Notes: generated by a model not told the origin, from the letters alone. DNA of 62,000 bases from Gnetum montanum (GCA_015680685.1 MNCI01008068.1:92804-154803); one strand, 5' to 3'. Numbered from the stretch's first letter, positions 1 through 10,748 are shown. Numbers and translations are program-made.

Positions 1-940
1 TCATGCAACGTGGTTATACTAAGATCGTTGTAGATCTAATGAAAATGGGAGTAAGAGTAATCAAAAGGGCAGTCAAAATTTAAATGCTGTTCTAGGGGGT
101 CTCACTGGAAAGACATGCACCCATGCCTGAAGGTTGGTGGCTTCTCTAGATTCAGTAAAGTTCAAAAAAAAAGAGAGAGAGAAAAGAAAAAGAAAAAGAA
201 AGTGCCATAAAACAAAAATCACTCCTCCCTTGTACTAAATGCCAAGTGATCGTACGCCTTGTTGTTATGGTACCCTCATATTCGTTTATCATGAGATGAA
301 GCAATGCACTGATTAGAAGGATGGATGGACTTGGTCCTGATCTTGGAACGATGGGTTAATGACACCTTAATCATGCTTTACACGTAGGATTCATTGTGCC
401 CTGGGTCATTTACCTCATGTCCCGATCTCTACGATCCCTTCTATAGTTTGTCTCATCTCACTGTTCATGTAATTGTAGCTCGTGTCCCATGTAACATAGA
501 ATTTCCATCTCATTCCGGTGATACTTACATGTGTGTGTTTTGTGGAGTTAGTGTGGATTACATTTAACCCTTCTAGTGCCCACGGACACTTTAAGTGTGG
601 TTACATAAGGATATAATAGGTTGAAACCTACTTTGGGGAGGGCCCACTTGTGTAATTTTTTTGTAATCTTCACTAATTCTCTAGCTCAAACACACAATTT
701 CTTACCCTCAGCTTAATTTTTCATAATTTTCCTTCCCTACTATTATTCCTCTAAATTTCTACGTTCCAAGGTACCATTAAATTCCCTTTTTTCATAACCA
801 CCAAATTTTTATTGCTAAAATTCACATCATTATCATTAAGAGTGCCTCTCGAATCAATGATATTACCCTAGAACATCTTAATACTTGCCAATGTCCTCAA
901 TATTTAACATTAATTTCAAGAAAAATCATTAAAAATTCAG
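1..940 (+). other. Block X of element A (conserved non-coding internal region)
   Basis: No convincing ORF. The block matches, in the same orientation relative to ORF3, 13900-15400 (C), 25140-26350 (D) and 61340-62000 (E). Landmarks shared by the copies are a GGGGTCTC/CATGCACCCATGC segment near the 5' side, an A/G-rich run at about 165-205, and a CCTACTTTGGGGAGG segment near 635. In a normal gypsy element this place, after gag, would hold pol. The role is unknown; it could be a leftover of pol, an untranslated regulatory region or captured DNA. Confidence 0.7.
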
Positions 941-947
941 TATTTTC

Positions 948-1480
948 TTAGTGTCTCACATTAGTAGGGACGAGATATCGCGTACGCGATGTATTGTATG
1001 CAATATTGCATCCTATTTTCCTATAAATAGGAACCCCCGCTGCAACACTTAGCATCATTTTGCCATTCATGCGGGGGGAGTTGTTGCAATTTCTCTCTAC
1101 AACTTGTGATTCTGTGACCCTTGCTTTTTCACTAATATCCCCCACACTGGTGCTCCGATTTTAATTCCGTTTGAACCTTCTTGAACCCAGAGTGTTCAGT
1201 TTAGTCGTGGGGTAGAGACACTTACCGAAAGTGCCTAACTTTTTTGAAATTTATCATTACCTAAAGGACATCAGTTAGGGTAATTAACTTAACACTTAGA
1301 ATAATTGTTCCAAAAATCATATGACCTTAAGTATACTGGGAGATTAAAAATGGACACCACCTAAGTCACAAGACCCATTATTATAACTTTTGGGCACGAT
1401 CACACGTCATAACATAAGATCTTTAATTAAGGCAAGCAGTAAGATATAACTTGACTTTAAAAAATAACCTTACTAATGCT
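948..1480 (+). promoter_or_regulatory. Internal promoter-like leader of ORF3 (element A)
   Basis: Palindromic GATATC-type motifs (GATATCGCGTACGCGAT at about 971-987, then further ATATTGCAT-type motifs) are followed by a TATA box, CTATAAATAG, at 1021-1030, and then by about 450 bases of untranslated leader up to the ORF3 ATG at 1500. The motif-plus-TATA arrangement copies that of the LTR U3 regions, although the flanking sequence differs. Copies in D (24700-25070) and E (60950-61260) keep both parts. Promoter activity is inferred from sequence only. Confidence 0.55.
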
Positions 1481-1499
1481 TGATCTGTGTGATTGCAGA

Positions 1500-4008
1500 A
1501 TGGCCCCAAAACATGCACAATAGGAGGGTCCCGTTTAAGATGGAGAGAAACGATCTCGAAGAGGTGGAAGATAAGGCCCTGCCGGACAACATACAGAACA
1601 GGAGATGCAATCATTCAGCATCCATCAAGAAGAGCCTCCTACTAGATGGTTTGGGCAGGCAGAAGGAGAAGTTTTTGCTGTGCCTGAACAGGGACAACAA
1701 CTCACATTGCCCCCAGAATGTGTTTAGACTATACATGAGAACTCCACATTCGCCACGGTGATTGTGGAGTTAAACTTTGAATCCTTTGCAGAGTTCTCTC
1801 CTAAGGTTGTTAGGGATCACCTCAAAGGGTCTCCCTTATGGCCTGTCCTCTCTGAAAGCGGTGCCTGGTACTTAGGTAAAACATACCAATTCTGGCACAA
1901 TAGGGAGCAAGGCACCATGGTTAACATTTGTGGTTTGACAATAGATTTCTCTGCATAGGCTATTTCAGAAGTGTTAAATCTTCCAAATTTAGGGCCTCAT
2001 ACTACTCGATTATCTACCCGTTTAGACCCTGATGTGCGAAAGGATTGTTTAGAAAAGGCTTATGGTAGAGATAAAGCTTTTGGTGAGTTGACAATGGAAG
2101 AGCGAGTTTATTTCAAAATTGGAACCTATCACCTCTTTCCCACAAAAGCTTTGAAACGAATATCCATGTATGCAGCTAGGGGATGTGCAGTGTTGATGGG
2201 AATGGTTAACGCTAACCTTCCCCATCTATATTTGACGGAGATCCTAAGGCGATTCGAAGAATAGAAGTAAGAGAAGACAGCGTTGCCTTTTCCCTGCCTT
2301 ATCATAAAGCTGTGCCAATGGGCTGGTATTCGGGGGGTACACTAATGACATCCTCTGGAAAGCCCAGAATGCTTCTTATGTTGAATTGCTAAAGGCACCA
2401 GCTCCAAGAAAGAGCACTGGTGAAGAGTTAAGACCTAAAGAAGAAGAAGAACAGATGACTAGGCCACCTACAACTCAACTTGCAGGACCTAGTCAACCTC
2501 TAGCCACAGGTCCCAGCCAACAAAAATAAGCAAGGCCTGGCACAAGTCAGGATCAGCCGCCACCGCCGCAAGACTATAGACCATCGATGAGCCATCTTAG
2601 GGCCATCACTGAAATGGTCAATTGGGGAAGTCATGATGACGCAAACCTCTTCTGCATCATCGATGATGCTGATCAGCCTACAGTTTCATTGGATTGCACA
2701 AGGGACAAATTATCAATTCAAACAGGAGGAGGGGAAAGTAAATGGTCACAACAGATCTCTGGAAATGTGACATCTTTTCAGGTGTAGTTAGAGACTGGTG
2801 AAGGGGCCACTATGGTGGTCATGCAACACCAGAATGCCACGGGAGNTAGGAGCTGCTCTTGTAGTTTCTGCACTTCAGCTTCAGCATGCTCGACCTTTAC
2901 TTCGGATATGACNCACCAGCTGGATAACTTTAGAACTGAGCAACTAACCAAATTGATAGCAAAGAATAAGAAGATGGTAGAAGAAAAGGAGAAGGCTGTT
3001 TGAGATGCCTCCGCAGTATAGACGCAAACCCATGCGCATCTTAAGGCACTCAGAGCCTTAGAAGAAGAGAATAAGCAGTTGGTTGCAGATAACCTTCAAT
3101 TGACCATGGTAGAGAAGCAAAAGAATGTTTTCAATGAACACTTTCATCAGCTACAAGAACAATTCATTTGGGTCAACTGAGATGTAAGCCATTTAGCTAG
3201 AGAGAATCGAACCCTCTCAATGGAGGAGGTACACGCTATTCATCAAAAATCAGCAATTGAGATAAGCATGTGGCAGAATGAGGCTAAATGACATGAGAAG
3301 CTAAAGGAGCATTTCCATAATCAGGTGGGGATGTACAAACAAATCCTAGAGAAGGAGATCTATATGGCCAAGGCTTAAATCAACACTATCAGTGCTCAAC
3401 ACACTGATTAGAGGGCCATATTGGACACTTACGCCTTTGTCCACCAAGCGGAAGTTAAGAACCGAGACTTGCAGATCCAGAACCTAACAGAATACATGGA
3501 GTTGGAAAACCTCAGATATGCCAACCTTGCCATGTTAACAGAAGGACACCTGAGAACTAAGCTCGAATAGCAGGTAGCTTCCACCCATCTCAAATATGAA
3601 GCAGAATTTGCGAAATGCAAGAAGCTGGTTGAAAAATTAGATGTTGCCAATTCTGAACTTGAGGTGGTAAAAGCAAGCTACCAAGGCCAAAAATATGTTG
3701 CAACCGACTTGGCTTGACGGCTAACAGAGCTTCACAAATACAAAGACAAAGCCAGAGCCTATGAAGAGGAACGACGGGTGTTTGTGGCATGGTATGTCAA
3801 AGCTAATCAGATGTTCCCACAACTACCCTGTCCATGGAAGGTACCGACTCCATCAAACATTGGAACACTCGCATGGATGGCACAAGATCCTCAGATAGAA
3901 GAGGACAAGCTCCAGGCCATACTTCAACGCCATCAAGCTTCCAAGCCTGGAGCACATGACAAAGGGAAAGCACCCATGGAGGAGCCACCGCCACCAGGAA
4001 CTACATGA
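1500..4008 (+). pseudogene. ORF3 of element A: N-terminal domain plus coiled coil, decayed
   Basis: The ATG at 1500 directly follows TGATTGCAG, which looks like a splice acceptor. The frame is broken by many stops. Recognisable parts in order are: a globular domain at about 1755-2265 (FWHN motif; FKIGTYHLFPTKALKRIS; NANLPHLYLTEIL), a Pro/Gln-rich linker (2430-2590), a long heptad-rich coiled coil (about 2920-3760) and a conserved C-terminus (FVAWYVKANQMFPQLP at about 3780; EEPPPPGTT before the stop at 4008). The N-terminal domain faintly recalls the 'putative plant transposon protein' domain found as an extra ORF in plant retroelements; that match is from memory and needs a profile search. 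Compared with D, about 280 bases are missing between 2845 and 2915. Function unknown. Confidence 0.7.
2846..2913. other. N-flanked, wrongly oriented assembly fragment
   Basis: The 66 bases between the single Ns at 2846 and 2913 resemble the ORF3 coding region of element D, but in the opposite orientation to the surrounding ORF3. The shared CTTCAGCATGCTC segment lies on the antisense strand here. This is best read as a small contig placed in reverse by a scaffolder, not as biology. Confidence 0.7.
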
Positions 4009-4169
4009 GTTCCCATTTTTTGTAGTTGTAGCATTTTTCTGTGTTGTGTCTTCCCACATTGCGGCATTGTTTCATTTCATTTCCTCTAGTTAATAATCCC
4101 ATACCTATCCACTGTGTAATCAATGAAGCTTTTTCTCTTTGTAACTCGAGGATGAGTTTTTATTCAGTC

Positions 4170-4178
4170 GTGGGGGTA
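4170..4178 (+). other. Polypurine tract of element A
   Basis: GTGGGGGTA lies immediately before the TG that opens the 3' LTR. The same CGTGGGGGTA (or its complement) abuts the 3' LTR in C, D and E, as expected for the plus-strand primer. Confidence 0.8.
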
Positions 4179-4990
4179 TGATGGGCCGCAATATCACATC
4201 CCCCACGATATTGCGTATTCCCTACGATATCACATACACGATATCGCAATCCACTATAATGTCTATAAATAAGAAGCGGCTCTCCCTTGTTTACATCCTA
4301 GTTTAGATTGTAGTGAAACTCTAGCAGTTTGATCCCTCCAGAGTTAGATTATTTTTCCAGTGTCTGCCTGCAGTGTGGTGAATGTAATTGTACGGCATTC
4401 TTTATTTGAGTGTGACATACTTGGACGTGCACATGACTGGCAATAAAGATCGAGATTACTTCATCATTGCATTATTCACTTTGTTATTTATTTGTTTGTT
4501 TATTTAATGTTATTTACTATTTTCTCTCTCACCCTTAAACTCCTAGAACGTGGAATGAGTACGACTTGATTACGAGCATTTAAGTGTGACTACTTGGTAT
4601 CCCAGTGGCGTACCTAGGATCTCCGCTTGATAATCCCAGCGGTAGTCGTGCACAAGGTCCAAGATATGTACGGATGATCAAGGAATCGATTGCTCGTCGC
4701 ACTTAGGCTAGATTAGATTCTCTTACCCTTTTCCTCCTAGCTTAGCTTAGTTAATATTATTTTCCACTGCCTTCAAGAGTAGCGTTAGATTAGGAACACA
4801 TCATACACCTCATCTGGACTAAACCATACGTGACAAATATAATACTAGTCCAGGTAGGAAGACAGTGAACTGCGACCTAAGGTTAACGATCTAGGTGCCA
4901 CAACTAGTCCGTCTGCGGAGTTTGACCAGATCGCGTGTGAGAACGCTCGTATTCGTATGGTTGAGTGTAGGGGTATCTCGCCACTCATCA
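4179..4990 (+). repeat. 3' LTR of element A (812 bp)
   Basis: Runs from TGATGGGCC to CTCATCA, that is TG...CA ends. U3 carries GATATT/GATATC motifs at about 4208-4252 and a TATA box (TATAAATAAG) at about 4264. The 3' end, with CATACGTGAC and GGTATCTCGCCACTCATCA, matches the LTR ends of C, D, E and G. The flank to the right starts GTTGT, the expected place of the target duplication; the other copy lies outside the window. Confidence 0.9.
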
Positions 4991-5242
4991 GTTGTGTATT
5001 AATTATTAACAAAGCCATAATGTTAAAAGTTAAACACCATATTTTCTTCACTAGTTGAGACTATTGTTAGGTTTTTGTACCCATATAGGAAACACTCGGT
5101 AATATTTTCTTAAAAGAAGTTTTCAAATGACATTGTGTGACCGAAATCCCTGCATCAATAATTATTATTAGTATAATATCACATACCAAGATGACTACTA
5201 TAATTCATGCATGTTTGAGGAGAAGGATGAGGATCAGCCAAA
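4991..5242. other. Flanking DNA, nothing recognised
   Basis: AT-rich DNA between element A and the P450 3' end. No coding or repeat signal was found. It should include the 3' untranslated region of the old P450 gene. Confidence 0.5.
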
Positions 5243-5866
5243 TCATGGAGTTGCCATGGTGATGAGGGGAGAGGCCTGTAGCAACACAAGTTGAGCATTT
5301 TGGCTTATGTCATCCTTGTCCTTGTCTTTGTGGTGAGCAGCGACACCAGGGATAGGGAGCCTCCAATGAAAGCAATGGAGCAACTGTGCTAGGGCAAGCT
5401 CCACTATCGCTAGGCCTAGCTTCATACCAACACATGACCTACGACCCGCACCAAACGGCCAAAATACCTCCTCTGTCGCTATCATCATGGCATCAGGTTC
5501 AACAAATCTATCTGGCCAAAACTCCTCTACACGAGGGCTCCACACCTCCTTGTCCCTCGCCATGGCCCACACGTTGACTAGAAACATGGCTCCACATGGC
5601 ATTAGGTATCCGCCCACATTGCAGTCAGCCCCACAACGGCGGGGAAGCAATAGGGGCACCAGCGTACGCAATCGCAATGTCTCCTTCACAACTGCACCTA
5701 GGTAGGGTAGTTTGGCCACATCAACATGGCTAACTCGACATTGGAGACCCACCACAGAACTAAGCTCCATTTGCACCTTATGCATTGCATCCGGGTGTCG
5801 TAGTAGCTTAGACATGGCCCACTCCACAATCGTTGACACAATGTCCATGCCTCCTTGTATCATGTC
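5243..5866 (-). CDS. Cytochrome P450, C-terminal exon (CYP71 clan), open
   Basis: An open 208-residue exon starting DMIQGGMD, right after an AG acceptor, at the conserved intron position of the CYP71 clan just before the I-helix. Visible motifs are the I-helix GGMD (the usual A/G-G-x-D/E-T-T/S, but Ile-Val replace the Thr pair), ExxR as ETLR (about residue 60), FWPDRF for the PERF region, and the haem-binding loop FGAGRRSCVG with its ligand Cys. The end, LVLLQASPLI, matches the usual C-terminal strand. P450s of this clan are ER-anchored mono-oxygenases of secondary metabolism; the substrate cannot be told. The exon belongs to a broken gene, but it is the best-preserved coding stretch in the window. 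Confidence 0.85.
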   Translation of the reverse strand, partial: DMIQGGMDIVSTIVEWAMSKLLRHPDAMHKVQMELSSVVGLQCRVSHVDVAKLPYLGAVVKETLRLRTLVPLLLPRRCGADCNVGGYLMPCGAMFLVNVWAMARDKEVWSPRVEEFWPDRFVEPDAMMIATEEVFWPFGAGRRSCVGMKLGLAIVELALAQLLHCFHWRLPIPGVAAHHKDKDKDDISQNAQLVLLQASPLITMATP

Positions 5867-7208
5867 CTTTTCATTAACATCATAATATCATCAATCATCA
5901 ATCAATCACCCATCCACATCACAACAACAAATTATACACAAGAACTCGTTATTGCATACATATAAAAAACAAATAAATGTAGGCTACACTAAACCAAGCT
6001 ATGCGTTAAAAGAATCTAATTCATGGAAGTGAGGAATCCAGGATTCATGATTCTAAATGTGTTTGGGTATGTGTACCTCAAGAAAAAGTGGGGACAAGTT
6101 CATAGCCCAAGACATGATAGAAAAAATGTAAACATATTAGTTTTTTTAAATTAAATTTCATATATAAAAGAAAAAACATTGTAGAATATAGAACAAAGTA
6201 CAATGTAAATTCAAAATATTGTTAATGCTGAAAAATTGCATAGAAAATTGTGATATCATTGCTAAATTAAAGCAAGAAAATTTGCAAAGGTATAATTGAA
6301 TCCACCTCCTTACTCAAAAGCCATAATCTAGCTAAACATATAATTTCTGCAACAACCAAAATCACAACAATAAAATGAAATCCTTTGGTTACTCAATCTA
6401 ATCTTTCTAGAAATGAAATTAAGCGTCAAGCCTCAACGAAATTTATAGCAAATCACGTATGCTAATACTACTACCTAAGTAAGGCCATAGGGCCATGTTG
6501 AAGATGACCACATTTTAAGAAGACACAACTTAACTAAACTAGGCACAGCCCACTAACTCACCTCACCTACAATGCTCAAAAACCTTTGAGACGTGGAGAA
6601 TAGGCCCCAATCATGATGATGAAAGGGGAAAGTAAAAATAGAGCGTCATGAGCATGCATGTGGCCATTCCCCATGTGCTGGTGGCTTTCATTGGGTAATA
6701 AGCAAACAGATTTAAAAAAAAAATAAAAAGGTTGAACAAGCATCCATCCGTCATCATGTCGTGACTGATGACCCGTGACGATGACCCTGTTTTGTTTTTT
6801 CTGTTTTCAGCGAAGAGACAGAAAAAGAGAAAAAACCGGCAAGAAACAATAAACAGGCTTGAATGTGTGAGTCATGGCGGAACCTTTTGACGCTCCCATC
6901 CATGCAAATGCAATGTTTTCCTGGCACGCCCCGTCCCCTCTCCCTATAACCCAAACTTGGCCCTTCGGCCTTCGGTTACCAAAGCAGCCCTTTCGTGATT
7001 TCCGTGTGTGTTTGTTTATTCATTCGTACTCCCTTGTTTTCTGTGGTCTATGTGCCATGCTGATGCCATGAATCTTAATTGCTTGCTTGCCACTTAACAA
7101 GGAAATGAAGTTTCTGGAAAGATTCAGTGGAAGAATAAGATAGGTAAGATTTTAATGTGCAATGTATACATCCAGAAAAAGACAAGAACCAATTCAACAT
7201 AAACCGCT

Positions 7209-7322
7209 AAATCAAGGAAAAGCATGTAACAATCGCAATGAACAATAAATCAAGGAAAAGCATGTAACAATGGCAATGAACAATAAATCAAGGAAAAGCA
7301 TGTAACAATGGCAATGAACAAT
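7209..7322. repeat. Tandem repeat, three 38-bp units
   Basis: Three near-identical copies beginning AAATCAAGGAAAAGCATG and ending CAATGAACAAT; the first differs at one base (TCGCAA for TGGCAA). It lies inside P450 intron 2. Confidence 0.9.
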
Positions 7323-7477
7323 AAGGAGACCATTACAATGTATATGTACAAATCTAAACAAAATTTCATTGGAAATTATGAAATAAGTACTCATTTGAGG
7401 AGCTAATGCATCTATCAAATCCCACACTACCAGCGCATCAAAATTTGTCCAGCACATATAAAACAAGTAAATGTTGC

Positions 7478-7604
7478 CATTCTCTTGTCCTGATTTAGGC
7501 ATGCTTTTTCAGAGAGGTTAACTATTATTAGCATCCTCTTGTCCTGATTTTGGCATGCTTTTTCAGAGAGGAGGGCCTTTTCCGAGAGGTTAACTATTAT
7601 CAGC
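7478..7604. repeat. Imperfect tandem duplication, about 55-bp unit
   Basis: Two copies of a unit with CTCTTGTCCTGATTT, GGCATGCTTTTTCAGAGAGG and TTAACTATTAT. The second copy has an 18-base insertion that partly repeats the GAGAGG end. Inside P450 intron 2. Confidence 0.8.
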
Positions 7605-7987
7605 AATCGCAATACATATATATATATTCCAGTGTTTAAATGGGTGGGAAATATGTCAGATAGGCATGTTCAAGAATCATGGTAAGTTCGACCAAGTTAT
7701 ATTTAAAAGTCTCAAAAATGATACCTAAATTTATTGATTTCCTTTTAAAAATAAAGTTTATCATAAAAATAGTACGGATTCAATTTAGATGAAACTAATC
7801 GTTAAATCGGTAGCGGGCTTCAAAAACTATGATATAATCATGCTACAGCGCACTTTCTCACAAAATCAAGCTCAACCATGTACAGATCTATAAAGTTCTT
7901 GCGAACAGTGTTTCCTGTTAAGATAATATTTGTTACCAGTTACAAAAGAAAAGATTTGTGATGCATGAAATCGATTCAAAGACTTAC

Positions 7988-8348
7988 AATGATGAGGAGC
8001 CTCGTGGCGTTTCCACTTATCTGCCCTGGTAACCAAGCACCGCATCAACAAAATCGGGCATCCGGATATCCTTTTGTTCCCCTTTAGCAGCATGGTCTGC
8101 ATTACCTTGTCATATATCTCTCTCATTTTCCTGACGAACAATTTTTGGCGTCGACGGAGGCCTTGAAGGTCCCGCCATCGCAGCCATGGTAGAAAATCCC
8201 CAATATCAGGAGCTCCAAGCAAATATAAACGCTCATCCACGAACTGCTGCAGCCCGACGGTTTCCTCCCAGTCCTCATCGCCCACCACAATCCCAGAAAA
8301 TATAGTTCTCAACAATTTTGTCACAGCCTCACTCAAATTCACCTCCAC
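7988..8348 (-). pseudogene. Cytochrome P450 exon 2 with two one-base deletions
   Basis: Starts VEVNLSEAVTKLL, then APDIGDFLPWLRWRDLQGL, the canonical stretch before the F-G region, then MREIYDKVMQTML. After that the frame shifts once to give KDIRMPDFVDAVLGYQG (the DFVD motif) and again to give QISGNATRLLII, which splices to exon 3. With phase 0 at both ends the exon should be 363 nt; it is 361, matching two single-base losses. These could be true mutations or sequencing errors in the draft. Confidence 0.8.
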
Positions 8349-8453
8349 CTGCATGATATCAAGATTACGAGTTAACACATACCTTCCGTATCATGAATGA
8401 TTGCTTTTACTTACAGAGATATGAATGGGTAATGATTAATGAATCAAACTCGC
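8349..8453 (-). other. P450 intron 1, possible GC-AG intron
   Basis: Using the donor CAG|GCGAGT at 8453 and the acceptor ATGCAG before 8348 joins SDKPQ to VEVNLSE in frame with no stop, and gives the spacing usual in the family. A consensus GTAAGT donor also exists 39 bases downstream (8414), but the exon extension it needs contains an in-frame TAA. Most P450s of this clan lack an intron here. Confidence 0.55.
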
Positions 8454-8697
8454 CTGGGGCTTATCCGATGTTGAAGCTTTTACGACAAGAGGATCCACCA
8501 GAACCTTGGAGATCTGGCGTTTTACGAAGGGCACCAGTGATTTCACTGCGTTTGATCCGAGCAAGTGTGTGGTTGCAATTTTCCTGAGCAGGCGCCAGTG
8601 GGCATTGTAGGCTGAAAAGCTGATATTGGACCCGCAGTAGAGCAGGTTCTCGGTGGCACTGCTGCTGGCTCTGTCTCTGTCTGCCTGCTGCCTCTCC
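8454..8697 (-). pseudogene. Cytochrome P450 exon 1 remnant (helix B' to D)
   Basis: Encodes ATENLLYCGSNISFSAYNAH, then WRLLRKI (the WxxxR helix C motif that contacts haem), then LLGSNAVKSLVPFVKRQISKVL. This corresponds to roughly residues 95-190 of a typical P450. The N-terminal membrane anchor, proline hinge and first 90 or so residues are missing and are replaced by mannanase sequence. A repetitive CAGCAGGCAGACAGAGACAG segment lies at the join and may have promoted the rearrangement. Confidence 0.8.
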
Positions 8698-8898
8698 TGA
8701 ACTTGCAGCATACACCATCCAGTAAGAATTGAATCCATTCACATAGAAATCCTTGCCATTCACCACAAGCTTGGTTCCATTCTTCCGTACACGAAGAAAA
8801 CCAAAGCCCGAGTCCTCTCCATTCCCTCCTTGCACAAACACCGGGACCACAAAACAGAGAAAAAGCCCCGATAAAGAGCCTGCAAATAATCCTCCATG
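8698..8898 (-). pseudogene. Endo-beta-1,4-mannanase exon 1 fragment (GH5 family)
   Basis: A hydrophobic leader (GGLFAGSLSGLFLCFVV) is followed by GFGFLRVRKNGTKLVVNGKD and FYVNGFNSYWMVYAAS, the hallmark start of plant mannan endo-1,4-beta-mannosidases ('NGT.FV.NG..FY.NGFN.YW'). These are secreted enzymes that cut cell-wall mannans. The only nearby ATG (8897) is one base out of frame with the leader, so the signal peptide is not translated from it. No later mannanase exon was found; the catalytic glutamates are absent. Confidence 0.75.
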
Positions 8899-8981
8899 AC
8901 AGACACTTCTCTTTTTGTGTTTACGTCTCCTAAATTCTTATTACTATGAGCACTGTGAAACTTAGCTTGGAGTAGAGAGAC

Positions 8982-8987
8982 TATATA
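8982..8987 (-). promoter_or_regulatory. TATA box candidate of the chimeric locus
   Basis: TATATA within GCTATATAGT on the minus strand, about 85 bases upstream of the ATG at 8897. This is the right place for the core promoter of the mannanase-derived 5' end. Confidence 0.4.
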
Positions 8988-10748
8988 GCATGAATGAGGG
9001 GTAATTACTAGCATGAACATGCCCTTAGTGTTTACTGTTCAGAAGTTTGTCATGAGTCCGGAGAAAGTAAATGAATTGTTCCCAGAATGAGTGCCGAGTG
9101 CACAAAACTGGTGACCATAAAACTCTCCCTGTAAACCTGCAATCAGTATCGTGCAAGCAACATTAGCATGCGACAATAGAATGCTATGGAAGGAACATTG
9201 TAAAGGGAGAGAAAACTTGTGATGAATGCGGTGGTCATCTTTGAAACCTTCACTTACCATCATCGATACTGTTCTGTTTGGTGGTGTGTATTATGTTCTG
9301 TTACTGTTTTAGCTTTTTTTTCTGTTTAGTTTGGTGTTCCCGTTTGTTGTCTAAGCATCTTCTCATGCTCCCGGGGGCTGGAAATATAATATATGGGTTG
9401 CAAAACTGCACACAAACAAAGTATACTGTTCCGGAATGATGAGGCAACGCAGCCCTGCGTTGGGCTCGTTCATATCTAGAATTTACCCTCACTGCGAGCA
9501 ATCGATTGTAAGCCACAAGCACACTGGCTTCTGATAATGTTGCAGAAGGCATCATCAGTTTTCTCTTGATTACTCAACAATTTCAAAGATACATTACTAG
9601 ATATAATTTTTCTTAAATTTTGATAAAGACATGGGAATCAATTTAAAAATGTCATCTACCTTAAACATAATCTATAAATTTTTACCTCCTAGCCTCTGAT
9701 ATCAGCATGGATTAAAGAAGTTAGAAGTAATTTAGAATCTTGCATAAAGGAATTCTAGAGAAATCAGATTTGATAAGATGAATCCATTGGAAAAACATAA
9801 TATAACAATGACTTAACCAAAAATTGAATAAGAAACCTCTTACTTATAAATCCTTTATATGTCAACTTGACTATAAGTACACCTTAGCACATATAGTTAA
9901 CATCATGATGTTTTATAAAAATTATATAAACAAAATAACCATATTGACTCTTTTATTATTTTAACAAGATAAAGTTATACATATAAATGTTGGAGATTAA
10001 AACACTTAAAAGATGTTCTTATTCAATCCTCCATTTGTGTTTGAGCATGAAGGCAAAAATGACTTATCTAAAATAAGAATTTTCAAATGCACCTAACCTA
10101 GAAACTCCATTACACTAATAAAAAATAACTTAGTTAATTATATCATTAACGTACCATTCACATTTCAAGCACCTTCATATTTCAATGTTAAAATTCTTGC
10201 ATAATTTCTAGGTTGTTTGAAGTCCTTAATGAAATCTCTTGTACATGTGCTCATATGAATACAAGTCTTTTCTCCATGTTCCTTTAGCAACTTTGCTATA
10301 GGTCTTCTACATTGGGAAATTTTATAACTCAAAACATCCTTAAAGTAATGAGGTGTTAAGGAAAACTTTATGACTTAAAACAACCTCAAAGAAATGAGGT
10401 GTTAGCCTAATTCTTTATTTCAAAAATCTAAGTTCAGGGGTACATGCTAAGTAATGCTAAATTATAAAATTCTAATTTGACTATATACCCTAAAATATAT
10501 ATTTCCCCACCTCACCCAATGCAAATCCATGGAACCCACAAAAATATAAAAAATCACTAACTTGAATGCCTCGTTACATCTATCAAATGCCATATTCGAA
10601 TTACATCAACAATCTTTATTTTGCCATGGGATACATGAAATCAAATTTCACTATAACGAATTCTAAACTTCTCCACAACAAAACTTCTCCTTTTGCACAT
10701 TGAAAATAATAAAAAGTAGCGAAAAATAAAATAAATAGAAAAATCAGT
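8988..10748. other. Intergenic, nothing recognised
   Basis: AT-rich DNA, increasingly so after 9560. Short ORFs here show no recognisable protein family, and no repeat structure was seen. Confidence 0.5.

Larger units (their letters stand above)
1..4990 (+). mobile_element. Family N element A, 3' part (non-autonomous LTR retrotransposon)
   Basis: The right-hand part of a plus-strand element whose 5' LTR and gag lie beyond the window start. In order it holds the conserved non-coding block X (1-940), an internal promoter-like leader (948-1480), the decayed ORF3 (1500-4008), a polypurine tract (4170-4178) and a 3' LTR (4179-4990). The same order, in mirror image, occurs in elements C, D and E, which is how the parts were recognised as one element. 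No reverse transcriptase, RNase H or integrase is present in this stretch. That it is mobilised by a G-like partner is inference. Confidence 0.85.
5867..7987 (-). other. P450 intron 2 (2121 bp)
   Basis: Read on the minus strand it opens with GTAAGTC at 7987 and closes with AAAAG before exon 3. Joined exons give RLLII-DMIQGG, the normal run into the I-helix. The intron is AT-rich and contains two short tandem repeats (7209-7322 and 7478-7604) and no gene. Confidence 0.8.
5243..8898 (-). pseudogene. Chimeric mannanase / cytochrome P450 pseudogene (whole locus)
   Basis: A minus-strand locus read from 8898 down to 5243. The first exon of an endo-beta-mannanase (8698-8898) is joined, without an intron and in a different frame, to the inside of P450 exon 1 (8454-8697). 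P450 exon 2 (7988-8348) and exon 3 (5243-5866) follow. The introns are 105 bp (8349-8453) and 2121 bp (5867-7987). The join is out of frame, there is a frameshift after the only ATG, and exon 2 has two one-base losses, so no functional enzyme is expected. Exon 3 alone is fully open. A draft-assembly error at the join cannot be ruled out, but no N lies near it. Confidence 0.75.

Noticed and set aside
948-1145. 65-residue minus-strand ORF over the ORF3 leader
   Set aside because: It lies antisense to a TATA/leader region, has no recognisable motif and is not conserved in D or E.
5243-5866. Complete, functional cytochrome P450 gene
   Set aside because: Exon 3 is open, but exon 2 has two one-base losses and the N-terminal 90 or so residues are replaced by an out-of-frame mannanase exon.
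8461-8850. Single 129-residue protein of mannanase start plus Gly/Ser/Gln tail
   Set aside because: After about residue 51 the frame is an out-of-frame reading of P450 coding sequence; it is not a natural protein.
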